Source of the DNA: Cellulomonas sp. Root930 | Lineage (GTDB): Bacteria; Actinomycetota; Actinomycetes; Actinomycetales; Cellulomonadaceae | Reading direction: 5' to 3' | Assembly (NCBI GenBank): GCA_001429255.1 | Contig: LMJI01000001.1 | Location: forward strand, 1,343,256 to 1,407,255 | Length of the DNA: 64,000 bases | Shown: positions 14,771 through 22,518 of the stretch, in pieces | How positions within the stretch are numbered: position 1 is the first letter of the stretch | Layout of the letters: every line of letters starts with the position of its first letter | Notes under the pieces: generated by a model | What the model was told of the DNA's origin: nothing | Database searches by the model: none | The model's input: the letters and a program-made list of their open reading frames with translations, nothing else | Position numbers and translations under genes: made by a program

Positions 14771-15562
14771 ATGACCACGATCTCGGTCGCCCGCGTGCGA
14801 CCCGCTGCCCTGGACGACGACCGCTTGCGCAGTCTCGCCGAGGCGTTCCGCATCGACGGTGACGTCGTGCGCACCGAGGAGGCGTTCGCCGTCCTCGGCA
14901 AGGACGCGACGCTGGTGCACGGCGGCCCGGGCAACCGGCTGGCCGGCGTCACCGCCGTCATCGACACGGTGCGAGGCGTCGCCGCAGCGGACCCCGAGAA
15001 GGGCCACCCCGAGCCGCTGCCCGCCGACAAGGCCGTCGGCGTGGCCTCCGAGCTGACCGAGCGGTACGGGCTCGGCCCGGGCGTCGCCCGGTTCGACGGC
15101 GTCCGGCTGGAGACGAGCATCGACGCGACGGTCATCGAGGCGGTGCGCTTCGACGGCAAGGAGCGGACACGGTTCGCGGTGAAGACCGACGTCCGCGCGC
15201 GGGTCACGCTCGACGGCATCCCGGTGACGGGTCCGCGGGCGGGCGTGAACGCGACGTTCCTCGACGACGACCGTCCGCTGCGCCTCATGGCGACGACCTG
15301 GGACAGCGTCGAGCTCTACCGCGAGGCCGAGCTGGTCGAGGAGGGCGAGGCGCTCGAGCGGGTGCTCGAGTCCGCCCGGCACCGCAAAAGCCGGACAGAG
15401 AAGCTCTCGGTCGTCTCGAGCGTCCTCGCGTACTGGGCGGCGCCCTACGAGGGCGGTGCCGACCTGCTGGAGCCCAGCTGGTTCGTCGAGCTGGCGCACC
15501 CGGCCGACGAGTACGGCAACGACGGACCGAAGCAGCTGGTCAGGGTCCCGGCCGCCCGCTGA
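14771..15562 (+). CDS. Uncharacterised partner of the DUF6345-like protein; propeptide-like features
   Basis: 263 residues, 28 nt after the upstream stop with a GAGAGG ribosome site. I do not recognise a named family. The N-terminal third (RLRSLAEAFRIDGDVVRTEE) and the central section (TDVRARVTLDGIPVTGPRAG, followed by DRPLRLMATTWDSVELYRE) look like the small alpha/beta units of PepSY/FTP protease propeptides. The end, YWAAPYEGGADLLEPSWFVE, resembles the linker that precedes peptidase-like domains in fused proteins. An inhibitor, chaperone or substrate role for the DUF6345 protein is therefore possible but unproven. It ends at a strong terminator. Confidence 0.65.
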   Translation: MTTISVARVRPAALDDDRLRSLAEAFRIDGDVVRTEEAFAVLGKDATLVHGGPGNRLAGVTAVIDTVRGVAAADPEKGHPEPLPADKAVGVASELTERYGLGPGVARFDGVRLETSIDATVIEAVRFDGKERTRFAVKTDVRARVTLDGIPVTGPRAGVNATFLDDDRPLRLMATTWDSVELYREAELVEEGEALERVLESARHRKSRTEKLSVVSSVLAYWAAPYEGGADLLEPSWFVELAHPADEYGNDGPKQLVRVPAAR

Positions 15563-15565
15563 GCC

Positions 15566-15613
15566 ACCGGACGGCCTGCGCAGTGAGGGGAGCGCAGGCC
15601 GTCCGGTTCTTCT
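15566..15613. terminator. Bidirectional terminator between convergent genes
   Basis: 16-bp perfect stem ACCGGACGGCCTGCGC / GCGCAGGCCGTCCGGT around a 10-nt loop (agtgagggga), followed by TCTTCT on the plus strand. It begins 4 nt after the stop at 15562 and ends 4 nt before the stop of the minus-strand gene at 15617, so it can serve both. Confidence 0.9.
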
Positions 15614-15616
15614 GTG

Positions 15617-16264
15617 TCACATGTCGCGGTAGCGCACGGCCTTCGACAGGGCGGCGCGCAGGCCGTCGGCGTCGAACCGCTGGACGTAGGCCGCGGTGTC
15701 GCGCTGGTAGCGCCAGCCCTCCGACAGGGGGCCGACGTCGACCGCGTCGAAGCCGAGCTCGTCGATCAGCTCGGCCACCGCGGCCCGGGCCTCGTCCGAG
15801 TCGCCCGCGACGGCCAGCGCCCGGCGCTCGGGGGTGCCGGCGGGGACGCCCTGCGTGGCGAGGTCGCTGAACATGATGTGGTTGAACGCCTTGACCACGT
15901 GCGACGCCGGCAGGTGGGTCTGGAGCAGCTCGGAGACGGTCGTGGACTCGTTGTCGAGCGCCTCGATCTGGCCGTCGCGCTGCGGGTAGTAGTTGTTGGT
16001 GTCGATGACGACCTTGCCGGCCAGGGGCTCGACGGGGACGTCGTTCACGTTCTTGGTGGGGATCGTCACGACGACGACGTCCCCGGCTGCGGCGGCCTCG
16101 GCCGCCGTCCCCGCGCGTGCGCGGTCGCCGAGCTGCTCGACCAGGTCCGTGAGGGTCTCCGGGCCGCGGGAGTTGCTGACGACGACGTCGTAGCCGTGCG
16201 AGATCGCGAGCTGGGCGAGCGTGCCGCCGATGTGGCCTGCGCCGATGAATCCGATAGTGGTCAT
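15617..16264 (-). CDS. NADPH-dependent F420 reductase-like oxidoreductase
   Basis: 215 residues. N-terminal Rossmann fold TTIGFIGAGHIGGTLAQLAI, then VVVTIPTKNVNDVPVEPLAG and VIDTNNYYPQRDGQIEAL, the pattern of the F420-dependent NADP reductase/ProC-like family. The C-terminal part (VKAFNHIMFSDLATQGVPAG, ELIDELGFDAVDVGPLSEG) is characteristic. It may transfer hydride between NADPH and a deazaflavin or other partner; family members without F420 activity also exist. A deazaflavin-type nitroreductase at 33598 shows that F420 use in this genome is plausible. It diverges from the Usp gene with a 52-nt spacer. Confidence 0.85.
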   Translation of the reverse strand: MTTIGFIGAGHIGGTLAQLAISHGYDVVVSNSRGPETLTDLVEQLGDRARAGTAAEAAAAGDVVVVTIPTKNVNDVPVEPLAGKVVIDTNNYYPQRDGQIEALDNESTTVSELLQTHLPASHVVKAFNHIMFSDLATQGVPAGTPERRALAVAGDSDEARAAVAELIDELGFDAVDVGPLSEGWRYQRDTAAYVQRFDADGLRAALSKAVRYRDM

Positions 16265-16316
16265 GGGTCACCGCAACCTCCGCGGCCGGGCGGGTGTTCC
16301 CGCGTAGCCTCGGCGG

Positions 16317-16832
16317 GTGACCCGATCCGCACCGCACGCGTGGCACGGCGTGCCGACGCCGGACGGCCCGGCGGTGGTCGTCGGCGTGCTCCCGGGGCAG
16401 TCGCCGACCGTCGTGCGGGAGGCCGCGCGTCTCGCCCTCGCGATGAGTGCGGACCTCGTGTGCGTGTGGTCCGACGCCGCCCGCACCTCCGTCGCGCAGG
16501 ACCCCGACGGCACCCTGGTCACCACCCCGCTGGACCCGGACCACGTCGACGACCGGGAGGACGAGGTCGCGGCGGAGGTGGAGGTGGCCGCGGAGGTCGA
16601 GCGGAACCTCGAGGGGTCCGACGTGCCGTGGCGGTTCGTGTACACGGTCGGCGAGGCGTCGCGTGAGCTGGCGCGCGTCGGCCGGGAGGCGGGCGCGGCG
16701 ATGATCGTCGTCGGCAGCCGGCGTCCCGGCATCGGCGGGTGGATGAACCATCTGATCGGCGGCTCGACGGCCGGCCACCTCGCGCACACGCAGCCGCTGC
16801 CGGTGACGATCGTCCCGCAGGAGCATCCATGA
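16317..16832 (+). CDS. Universal stress protein (UspA domain)
   Basis: 171 residues, GTG start. AVVVGVLPGQSPTVVREAAR and LALAMSADLVCVWSD form the first beta-alpha unit. The ATP-binding motif G-2x-G-9x-G(S/T) is visible as VVGSRRPGIGGWMNHLIGGSTAGHLAHTQ, ending LPVTIVP. Its stop overlaps the first crcB start (ATGA), so it heads a three-gene operon with two fluoride channel subunits. Usp proteins modulate stress survival, and coupling to fluoride export suggests a role in fluoride or halide stress (inference). I looked for a fluoride riboswitch in the 52-nt leader and did not see one. Confidence 0.88.
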   Translation: MTRSAPHAWHGVPTPDGPAVVVGVLPGQSPTVVREAARLALAMSADLVCVWSDAARTSVAQDPDGTLVTTPLDPDHVDDREDEVAAEVEVAAEVERNLEGSDVPWRFVYTVGEASRELARVGREAGAAMIVVGSRRPGIGGWMNHLIGGSTAGHLAHTQPLPVTIVPQEHP

Positions 16833-17239
16833 CCCGATCCCCGCACCTCGATCCGAGGCTCGCCGCGGTCGTGGCGCTGGGCGGAGCGGTGGGGACGACG
16901 GGCCGCTGGGCGGTCTCCGAGTGGCTCGGCACGTCCGCCGGCGGGTGGCCCACGGCGACGTTCGTCGTGAACGTCGTCGGGTCGTTCCTGCTCGGGCTCC
17001 TGCTCGAGGCGCTGCTGCGGCGCGGTGAGGAGTCGCGCCGGGGCCGGCTGGTGCGGCTCGGTGCCGGCACGGGGGTGCTCGGCGGGTTCACCACGTTCTC
17101 CAGCCTGGCCCTCGAGATGGAGCGGCTGCTCGCGGCCGGCCAGGTGACCATGGGCATCGCCTACGGGGTGCTCAGCGTGGTCCTCGGGCTGCTGGCGTGC
17201 GTGGGTGGCGTCGCGCTCGGGTCTCGGCGGTCGCGATGA
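16829..17239 (+). CDS. crcB: CrcB/Fluc fluoride channel subunit 1
   Basis: 136 residues, four membrane helices. Family motifs: GGAVGTTGRWAVSEWL, PTATFVVNVVGSFLLG (the conserved Asn of helix 2) and GVLGGFTTFSSLALEMERLL (helix-3 break, GFTTFSS). Fluc channels work as dual-topology dimers that let F- leave the cell. Here two unlike subunits are encoded in tandem, so a heterodimer with fixed opposite orientations is likely. ATGA overlaps join it to the genes on both sides. Confidence 0.95.
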   Translation: MTRSPHLDPRLAAVVALGGAVGTTGRWAVSEWLGTSAGGWPTATFVVNVVGSFLLGLLLEALLRRGEESRRGRLVRLGAGTGVLGGFTTFSSLALEMERLLAAGQVTMGIAYGVLSVVLGLLACVGGVALGSRRSR

Positions 17240-17601
17240 CCGTCCTGCTCATCGGGGTCTTCGGCGGGATCGGCGCCGCCACCCGGTTCGTCGTCGACGG
17301 CTCGGTGCGCTCGCGGTGGAACCGGGTGTTCCCGCTGGCCACGCTCGCGGTCAACGTGTCGGGGTCCCTGCTGATCGGCCTGCTCGCCGGCGCGCACGTC
17401 TACCACGGGCTCGGCGAGGCCTGGCAGGTGGTGGCCGCGACCGGGTTCTGCGGCGGGTACACCACGTTCTCCACCGCGATGGTGGAGACCGTCCGGCTGA
17501 TCCAGGCGGGCGAGCTGCGCCGAGCGACCGCGAACGCCGTCGGCTCGGTGGTGCTCTGCCTCGGGGCCGCGGCGCTGGGCGTCGCGCTGATGGCTCTCTA
17601 G
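17236..17601 (+). CDS. crcB: CrcB/Fluc fluoride channel subunit 2
   Basis: 121 residues from ATG 17236 (ATGA overlap). VFGGIGAATRFVVDGSVRSR, PLATLAVNVSGSLLIGLLAG and FCGGYTTFSTAMVETVRLIQ carry the same conserved Asn and (F/Y)TTFS(S/T) features as the first subunit but with different loops, which is the usual sign of a heterodimeric Fluc pair. It is the last gene of the usp-crcB-crcB operon; the stop overlaps the convergent DUF2249 gene by 4 nt. Confidence 0.95.
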   Translation: MTVLLIGVFGGIGAATRFVVDGSVRSRWNRVFPLATLAVNVSGSLLIGLLAGAHVYHGLGEAWQVVAATGFCGGYTTFSTAMVETVRLIQAGELRRATANAVGSVVLCLGAAALGVALMAL

Positions 17602-17909
17602 ACGCGCGTCAGGCGCACGCGGCAGTCGTCGGGCTCGTCGACCAGGAACTCGATCTCCAGCGCACCGGGGGCGTCCTGCTCCAGCTGCGCGAGCAGGGGG
17701 AGCGGCTTGTGCGGCGCGACGAGGATCATCGACTGACCGACGGGGATCGCGCTGAACGCGCCGCGGATCGCCGCGTGCCGGATCGGGCGGGGGAGGCTGC
17801 GCGCGTCGAGCACGATCTCCTTCTCCGCGGCGTGCCCACAGCTGCACACGTGGGCCGCAGCCGCGGGGGCCGGCGTGCCGGTCGAGATCTCGACGTGCTG
17901 CGTGGTCAT
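17598..17909 (-). CDS. DUF2249-domain protein
   Basis: 103 residues with a GGAGG ribosome site upstream of ATG 17909. The domain is seen as EIVLDARSLPRPIRHAAIRG, followed by ILVAPHKPLPLLAQLEQDAP and IEFLVDEPDDCRVRLTR. This is a SirA/TusA-like two-layer fold often linked to redox, nitrosative stress or heme/hemerythrin proteins. An N-terminal HVCSCGH element (Cys-x-Cys, His) could bind a metal. Single gene; function unknown. Confidence 0.85.
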   Translation of the reverse strand: MTTQHVEISTGTPAPAAAAHVCSCGHAAEKEIVLDARSLPRPIRHAAIRGAFSAIPVGQSMILVAPHKPLPLLAQLEQDAPGALEIEFLVDEPDDCRVRLTRV

Positions 17910-17985
17910 GAGGTCCTCCGAGGTCGGTGACGGGCGCCTCCCGAGTATCCGTCGATCCCTGCGGGCACGACCGGGACCAAGGGCT

Positions 17986-19440
17986 CTACAGCGCCGGCTC
18001 CAGGAGCCAGTCGAGCACCTGGTCGGCGGACCAGCCGTCGGGGTGCAGCTCGGCCAGGCGGTTCGCGCCGTCGAGGTCGGTGCCGAGGGTGACCAGCGCC
18101 TCCTCCTCGCGCCCGTCCGGCCGGGTCTGCCCGAGACCGACATCGGCGGACAGCGCGTTGCACAGGCACGCCCGTCCCTCGGTGTCCTGCTCGGAGCCGC
18201 CCTTCTTGACGTACATCGCGACCGGCTCGGCGGGGCAGCGGAACCCGACCCGGCCGTCGTCCTTGAGGTACGGCGAGCGCAGGTAGCCGAGGTCGCAGAG
18301 GCGCGGCCGAGCGCTGCGGATCGCGGGGTCGGAGAGCGTGCCGGTCAGCTGGGCGACCTTGAACGGGAAGCCGGTCGGTGAGGCGTCGCCGTCGGTGAGC
18401 ACCTCGAGCTCGCCGGTGCGCAGCAGGGCGAGGAGGCGGTCGCGCAGCTCGTCGGTCAGGCCCGAGTCGGAGCTGAGCGCGAAGGCCGTCCCCACCTGGA
18501 CGCCGGTCGCGCCGGCGGCGAGGGCCTCGCGGACCGCCTCGGGCGTGCCCAGCGAGCCGGCGAGCCAGAACGGCAGGCCGACCGCGGCGACCTTGCTGAC
18601 GTCCGCCTGGTCCCGGGCGCCGAACACCGGCTGGCCGCGCTCGTCGCGCACCGGGCGGCCACGCGGCGGCGCGTTGTGACCGCCGGCGCGGGGCCCTTCG
18701 ATGACGAACCCGTCCGGCCGGATCGCGGGGTCCCGGGTGAGGTAGGAGGCCAGGACCTCGCTCGACACGATCGCGAGGAACAGCGGGCGGTCCAGTGCCG
18801 GCAGGTCGGGACCGAGCAGGTCCGGCGGGTCGATCTGGACGACGTGGTCGCCGCCGGGGTCGCCGGCGACGTCGACGGGCAGCTGCGTGGGGCGGTTGGC
18901 CGCGAGCTCGTCGAGCAGGTGCGGCAGGTGGCGCGGGATGCCGGCGCCGACCAGCACCGCGTCGACCCCGGCGAGCATGGCGCCGTACACCGCCGCGGGC
19001 ATCGCCATCTGGACCTTCTCCAGGCAGTTGATGCCGACCGGGCCGTCGTGCCCCTCCTTGGCGAGCCACACCTCGACGAAGCTGGCCAGCACGGTGAGCT
19101 CCTGGACGGCGCGTCCCGGGCGCATGCTCAGCCGCGGGACCGGCGTGTAGGCCACGCCCGCCGCCCGGCCGCCGGGGCGCAGGTGCCGCTTGAGCACGCG
19201 CTCGACGATGGCCGGCACCGGGAACGCGGCCATCGCGCGGCGGGCCGAGCCGTCCAGGTCACCGTCCTCGAGCCGGCGGGCCAGCACGAGGTCCAGGGCG
19301 GTGCCGGACACGACACCGAGCTGCCCACGCCGCGCGACCGCGGACGCCAGACGCCACGACGAGACAGCGACGCCCATCCCGCCCTGGATGATCGTCGGCA
19401 GCGCGCGGCGCAGGGACCGGACGGGCGGGGGTGTCGGCAT
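17986..19440 (-). CDS. Nitronate monooxygenase family flavoprotein (FabK-like TIM barrel)
   Basis: 484 residues, longer than the ~330 of classical nitronate monooxygenases. The start is typical: RRALPTIIQGGMGVAVSSWR, then RGQLGVVSGTALDLVLARRL. FMN-phosphate region: FWLAGSLGTPEAVREALAAG and GVQVGTAFALS. A C-terminal section contains KGGSEQDTEGRACLCNALSA, seen in the long actinobacterial subgroup. The same fold includes the enoyl-ACP reductase FabK, which is notable because FabI lies directly upstream. It is preceded by a 31-bp palindrome (19455-19485), so regulation is likely. Reaction uncertain: nitronate oxidation or an enoyl/PUFA-type reduction. Confidence 0.85.
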   Translation of the reverse strand: MPTPPPVRSLRRALPTIIQGGMGVAVSSWRLASAVARRGQLGVVSGTALDLVLARRLEDGDLDGSARRAMAAFPVPAIVERVLKRHLRPGGRAAGVAYTPVPRLSMRPGRAVQELTVLASFVEVWLAKEGHDGPVGINCLEKVQMAMPAAVYGAMLAGVDAVLVGAGIPRHLPHLLDELAANRPTQLPVDVAGDPGGDHVVQIDPPDLLGPDLPALDRPLFLAIVSSEVLASYLTRDPAIRPDGFVIEGPRAGGHNAPPRGRPVRDERGQPVFGARDQADVSKVAAVGLPFWLAGSLGTPEAVREALAAGATGVQVGTAFALSSDSGLTDELRDRLLALLRTGELEVLTDGDASPTGFPFKVAQLTGTLSDPAIRSARPRLCDLGYLRSPYLKDDGRVGFRCPAEPVAMYVKKGGSEQDTEGRACLCNALSADVGLGQTRPDGREEEALVTLGTDLDGANRLAELHPDGWSADQVLDWLLEPAL

Positions 19441-19454
19441 CGAACCTCTCCAGA

Positions 19455-19485
19455 CCTACGGGAGCGTAAGTTACGCAACCGTAGG
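19455..19485 (-). promoter_or_regulatory. 31-bp symmetrical operator before the nitronate monooxygenase gene
   Basis: Nested perfect arms: CCTACGG-ga-GCGTAA-g-TTACGC-aa-CCGTAGG, so every base outside the centre and two spacer pairs is mirrored. It begins 15 nt upstream of the ATG at 19440. This length and symmetry fit a TetR-family dimer (or pair of dimers) of the lipid-metabolism type. The cognate regulator is not identified; the TetR at 20406 is a candidate. Confidence 0.75.
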
Positions 19486-19526
19486 TGAAGGGAGCGGCGT
19501 CGAGCCGGGACCAACGACCCTGGCTG

Positions 19527-20294
19527 TCACATCCCCATCGCGTGGACGCCGCCGTCCACGTGCACGATCTCGCCGGTGGTGGCGGGGAACCAGTCCGAGA
19601 GCAGCGCGACCACCGCGCGGGCTGTCGGACCGGCGTCGCCGACGTCCCAGCCCAGGGGAGCGCGCGCGTCCCAGCCACCCTCGATCGCCTCGAAGCCGGG
19701 GATCGCCTTGGCCGCGGTGGACCGGATCGGGCCGGCGGCGACGAGGTTGCAGCGGATGCCGTGGGGCCCGAGGTCGCGTGCGAGGTAGCGGGACGTCGAC
19801 TCCAGGGCCGCCTTGGCCACGCCCATCCAGTCGTAGACCGGCCACGCCACGGTCGCGTCGAAGGTCAGACCGACCACCGAGCTGCCCCGGACCATCAGCG
19901 GCTGCGCGGCGACGGCCAGCGCCTTGAGCGAGTACGCCGAGATCTCCAGCGCGGTCGCCACGTCGGGCCACTCGCCGTCGAGGAAGTTCCCGCCGAGCAC
20001 CGCCTGCGGCGCGAAGCCGATCGAGTGGACCACCCCGTCGAGCCGGTCCGCGTGCTCGCCGACGGCACCTGCGAGCGCGGCCAGGTCCTCGGCCGACGTG
20101 ACGTCGAGGCGCACCACCGGTGCCGGTGCCGGGAGGCGTCGCGCGATGGCCTCGGTCAGCCGCTGCTGGCGCCCGAAGGAGGTGAGGACCACCTGCGCGC
20201 CCTGCTCCTGGGCCAGCCGGGCGACGTGGAACGCGATCGAGCCCTCGGTGAGCACGCCGGTCACGAGGATCGTCTTGTTGTCGAGCAGCGCCAT
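19527..20294 (-). CDS. fabI: Enoyl-[acyl-carrier-protein] reductase (NADH), InhA/FabI type
   Basis: 255 residues. N-terminus ALLDNKTILVTGVLTEGSIA carries the divergent SDR glycine motif with the SIA segment of InhA/FabI. Catalytic Tyr and Lys are in YDWMGVAKAALESTSRYLAR (Y-x6-K), and substrate-loop residues follow in GPHGIRCNLVAAGPIRSTAA. It reduces enoyl-ACP in the last step of each fatty-acid elongation cycle. It is a stand-alone gene; the fabG partner often seen upstream is not present here. Its proximity to a FabK-fold flavoprotein is interesting. Confidence 0.93.
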   Translation of the reverse strand: MALLDNKTILVTGVLTEGSIAFHVARLAQEQGAQVVLTSFGRQQRLTEAIARRLPAPAPVVRLDVTSAEDLAALAGAVGEHADRLDGVVHSIGFAPQAVLGGNFLDGEWPDVATALEISAYSLKALAVAAQPLMVRGSSVVGLTFDATVAWPVYDWMGVAKAALESTSRYLARDLGPHGIRCNLVAAGPIRSTAAKAIPGFEAIEGGWDARAPLGWDVGDAGPTARAVVALLSDWFPATTGEIVHVDGGVHAMGM

Positions 20295-20381
20295 GCCGTC
20301 GACGGTAGCGCTCGGGGGACGGTTGCCTTGGGTCGTCCGGCTGGATGATCCCGCCGGAGGACGTGGTAGATGCGCCGGACC

Positions 20382-20393
20382 GCACGATCGTGC
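20382..20393 (+). promoter_or_regulatory. Palindrome in the TetR promoter
   Basis: Perfect 12-bp palindrome GCACGATCGTGC immediately upstream of a possible -10 (TATTCA, 20394-20399) that would start transcription close to the ATG at 20406. A plausible autoregulatory site, short for a TetR operator. Confidence 0.45.
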
Positions 20394-20405
20394 TATTCAT
20401 AGACC

Positions 20406-20990
20406 ATGGGCAAGGGTGACGAGACGCGTCAGGCGGTGATCGACCAGGCGGTCGAGATCGCCGGGCGCCTCGGCGTCGCCGGTCTGACCATCGGCACCCT
20501 CGCGTCCGCCACGGGCATGTCGAAGTCCGGCCTCTACGCGCACTTCCGGTCCAAGGAGGCGCTCCAGCTGGCGGTGCTCGCGAGCGCGCGGGAGCACTTC
20601 GTCGACCAGGTGATCCGCCCGGCGCTCGCGGCGCCCCGCGGTGAGCAGCGCGTCCGCACCCTGTTCGAGCGGTGGCTCACCACCTCGTCCTCCGGGGCGG
20701 CCGGCTGCCTGTTCGTCTCGGCGGCCACGGAGTTCGACGACCAGCCCGGGCCGGTCCGCGACCAGCTGGTCCGAGACCACTGGGACCTCGCCGAGTCGCT
20801 CGCGCAGGTCTACCGCTCCGGCGCCAAGGACGGGGCGTTCCGCGACGACCTCGCGCCCGAGCAGTTCGCGCACGACCTGCACGGGCTGCTGCTCGCCCAC
20901 TTCCACGCCTTCCGGCTGCTGCGCGACCCGGCGGCCGAACCGCACACCCGCTTCGCGTTCGAGCGGCTGCTGCAGTCCCTCCTCCGCTGA
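20406..20990 (+). CDS. TetR-family transcriptional regulator
   Basis: 194 residues. HTH: TRQAVIDQAVEIAGRLGVAG, then IGTLASATGMSKSGLYAHFR and SKEALQLAVL. The C-terminal domain (AAGCLFVSAATEFDDQPGPV, HWDLAESLAQVYRSGAKDGA) is the TetR_C type found with alpha/beta hydrolases and lipid genes. It is co-transcribed with the hydrolase at 21011 (20-nt gap) and divergent from fabI. It may act on its own promoter palindrome and possibly on the 31-bp site at 19455 (inference). Confidence 0.9.
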   Translation: MGKGDETRQAVIDQAVEIAGRLGVAGLTIGTLASATGMSKSGLYAHFRSKEALQLAVLASAREHFVDQVIRPALAAPRGEQRVRTLFERWLTTSSSGAAGCLFVSAATEFDDQPGPVRDQLVRDHWDLAESLAQVYRSGAKDGAFRDDLAPEQFAHDLHGLLLAHFHAFRLLRDPAAEPHTRFAFERLLQSLLR

Positions 20991-21010
20991 CTTCTTCTGG
21001 AGACCCCCAA

Positions 21011-21880
21011 ATGACCCAGCCGTCGACCGAAAAAAGCACGACCGTTCGTACGCAGCTCCCGCCAGTCCCTCCGCTGGTCCGGTCCGCGGTGGGCGCCCTG
21101 GACCGCGTGGCCCCCGAGCTCGTCGCCCGCGGGGCGCTGCGCCTGTGGTGCACCCCGGCGCGCGCGAAGCACCCCTCGGCCATCCCCGGCGGCACCGCGT
21201 TCCGCACCGGCCCGATCGCCGGGCAGGTCTGGGGCGACGGGCCGGCCGTCTACCTGGTGCACGGCTGGGGCGGCCACCGCGGGCAGCTGCGCTCGCTGGT
21301 CGAGCCGCTCCTCGCGGCGGGTCTCCGGGTGGTCGCGTACGACGCGCCCGCGCACGGGGACTCGGGCCCCGGCGCGCTCGGTCGTCGGCGGACGACCCTG
21401 CCCGAGATGATGTCCGCGCTCGGCACGGTCATCGACGCGCACGGTCCGGCCCGCGCGGTCGTCGGCCACTCCATGGGCGCGGCCGCGAGCGCGCTCGCCG
21501 TCCTGGACGGGACGCCGACCGAGCGCCTCGTGCTGGTCACGCCGCTGGCCGACCCGTCCACCTACACGGTCGGCTTCGCGCACACCCTCGGGTTCAGCGA
21601 GCGGACGCGGCACCGGTTCGTCGTCCGCATGGAGAAGCTGGCGGGTCGGCGGCTGGCGGAGCTCGACATCCCCGTGCGAGCCGCCAACGCGGGCCGACCG
21701 CTGCCCGCGACGCTCGTCCTGAGCGACCGCGCCGACAAGGAGGCCGACCACGCGGACGGCACCCGCATCGCCCGCGCGTGGCCGGGTGCGGAGCTGGTGG
21801 TCAGTGACGGGCTCGGTCACCGCCGGATCCTGCGCGACGACGAGACGATCAAGCGGATCGTCGCGCACGTGACCGGCTAA
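21011..21880 (+). CDS. Alpha/beta-fold hydrolase
   Basis: 289 residues; ATG 21011 follows TGGAGA. Oxyanion region YLVHGWGGHRGQL, nucleophile elbow VVGHSMGAAASAL (Ser), catalytic His near the end in SDGLGHRRILRDDE. The N-terminal 70 residues resemble actinobacterial hydrolases paired with TetR regulators. Substrate is probably an ester or thioester; not determinable. It overlaps the convergent CDF transporter by 4 nt. Confidence 0.9.
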   Translation: MTQPSTEKSTTVRTQLPPVPPLVRSAVGALDRVAPELVARGALRLWCTPARAKHPSAIPGGTAFRTGPIAGQVWGDGPAVYLVHGWGGHRGQLRSLVEPLLAAGLRVVAYDAPAHGDSGPGALGRRRTTLPEMMSALGTVIDAHGPARAVVGHSMGAAASALAVLDGTPTERLVLVTPLADPSTYTVGFAHTLGFSERTRHRFVVRMEKLAGRRLAELDIPVRAANAGRPLPATLVLSDRADKEADHADGTRIARAWPGAELVVSDGLGHRRILRDDETIKRIVAHVTG

Positions 21881-22518
21881 GCCTCGTCCGACTCCACGAG
21901 GGCGCTGACCGGGACCGTGCAGGCCTCGCCGCGCCACGCCTCGAGGCCCTCACGGACCGCGAACCCGGCGATCACCAGCGCGGCGAGCGGGTCGGCCCAC
22001 GTCCACCCGAGCGTGCTGTTGAGCACGAGGCCCACCAGCAGGACGCCGGACAGCCAGGCGCAGAGCAGGGTCTGCTTCGAGTCGGCGACCGCCGAGGCGG
22101 AGCCCAGCTCGCGCCCGGTCCTGCGCTCGAACCACGAGAACAGCGGCATGATCACCAGGCTCGCGGCGGCCAGCACGATGCCGACCGTCGAGTGCTCCGG
22201 CTCCGAGCCGCCGAGCAGCGTCCGCACCGAGTCGAGGGTGACCACGAGGGCGAGCCCGAAGAACGAGACGGCGATCAGTCGCAGGGCGGTGCGCTCGCGG
22301 CTCTCGGGATCGGGTGCCGCGAACTGCCACGCGACCGCGGCGGCCGACAGGACCTCGACCACCGAGTCGAGCCCGAATGCCAGCAGTGCCGACGACGACG
22401 CCATCCGCCCGGCGACCAGCGCGACCACCGCCTCGACCACGTTGTAGGCGATCGTCAGGGCGACGACCCACCGGATGCGCCGCTGGAGGACCGTGCGTCG
22501 GGTCAGGAGCACGTGCAC
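21877..22518 (-). CDS. Cation diffusion facilitator (CDF) heavy-metal efflux protein
   Basis: 213 residues, GTG start overlapping the upstream arsR gene by 16 nt. CDF helices: RWVVALTIAYNVVEAVVALV, SSALLAFGLDSVVEVLSAAA (site-A Asp in helix 2) and VADSKQTLLCAWLSGVLLVG with DPLAALVIAGFAVREGLEAW (helix-5/6 Asp). The last ~30 residues replace the full C-terminal cytoplasmic domain, so this is the short, membrane-only CDF form. It exports Zn/Cd/Co-type ions with protons and is co-transcribed with a Cys-rich ArsR sensor. Confidence 0.88.
   Translation of the reverse strand: MHVLLTRRTVLQRRIRWVVALTIAYNVVEAVVALVAGRMASSSALLAFGLDSVVEVLSAAAVAWQFAAPDPESRERTALRLIAVSFFGLALVVTLDSVRTLLGGSEPEHSTVGIVLAAASLVIMPLFSWFERRTGRELGSASAVADSKQTLLCAWLSGVLLVGLVLNSTLGWTWADPLAALVIAGFAVREGLEAWRGEACTVPVSALVESDEA

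Noticed and set aside
13894-15288. 464-codon minus-strand frame opposite the DUF6345 operon
   Set aside because: Low-complexity, no recognisable domain. The plus-strand genes have ribosome sites, motifs and a terminator.
16265-16316. Fluoride riboswitch before the usp-crcB operon
   Set aside because: Only 52 nt are available between divergent genes and I do not see the conserved crcB-motif elements.
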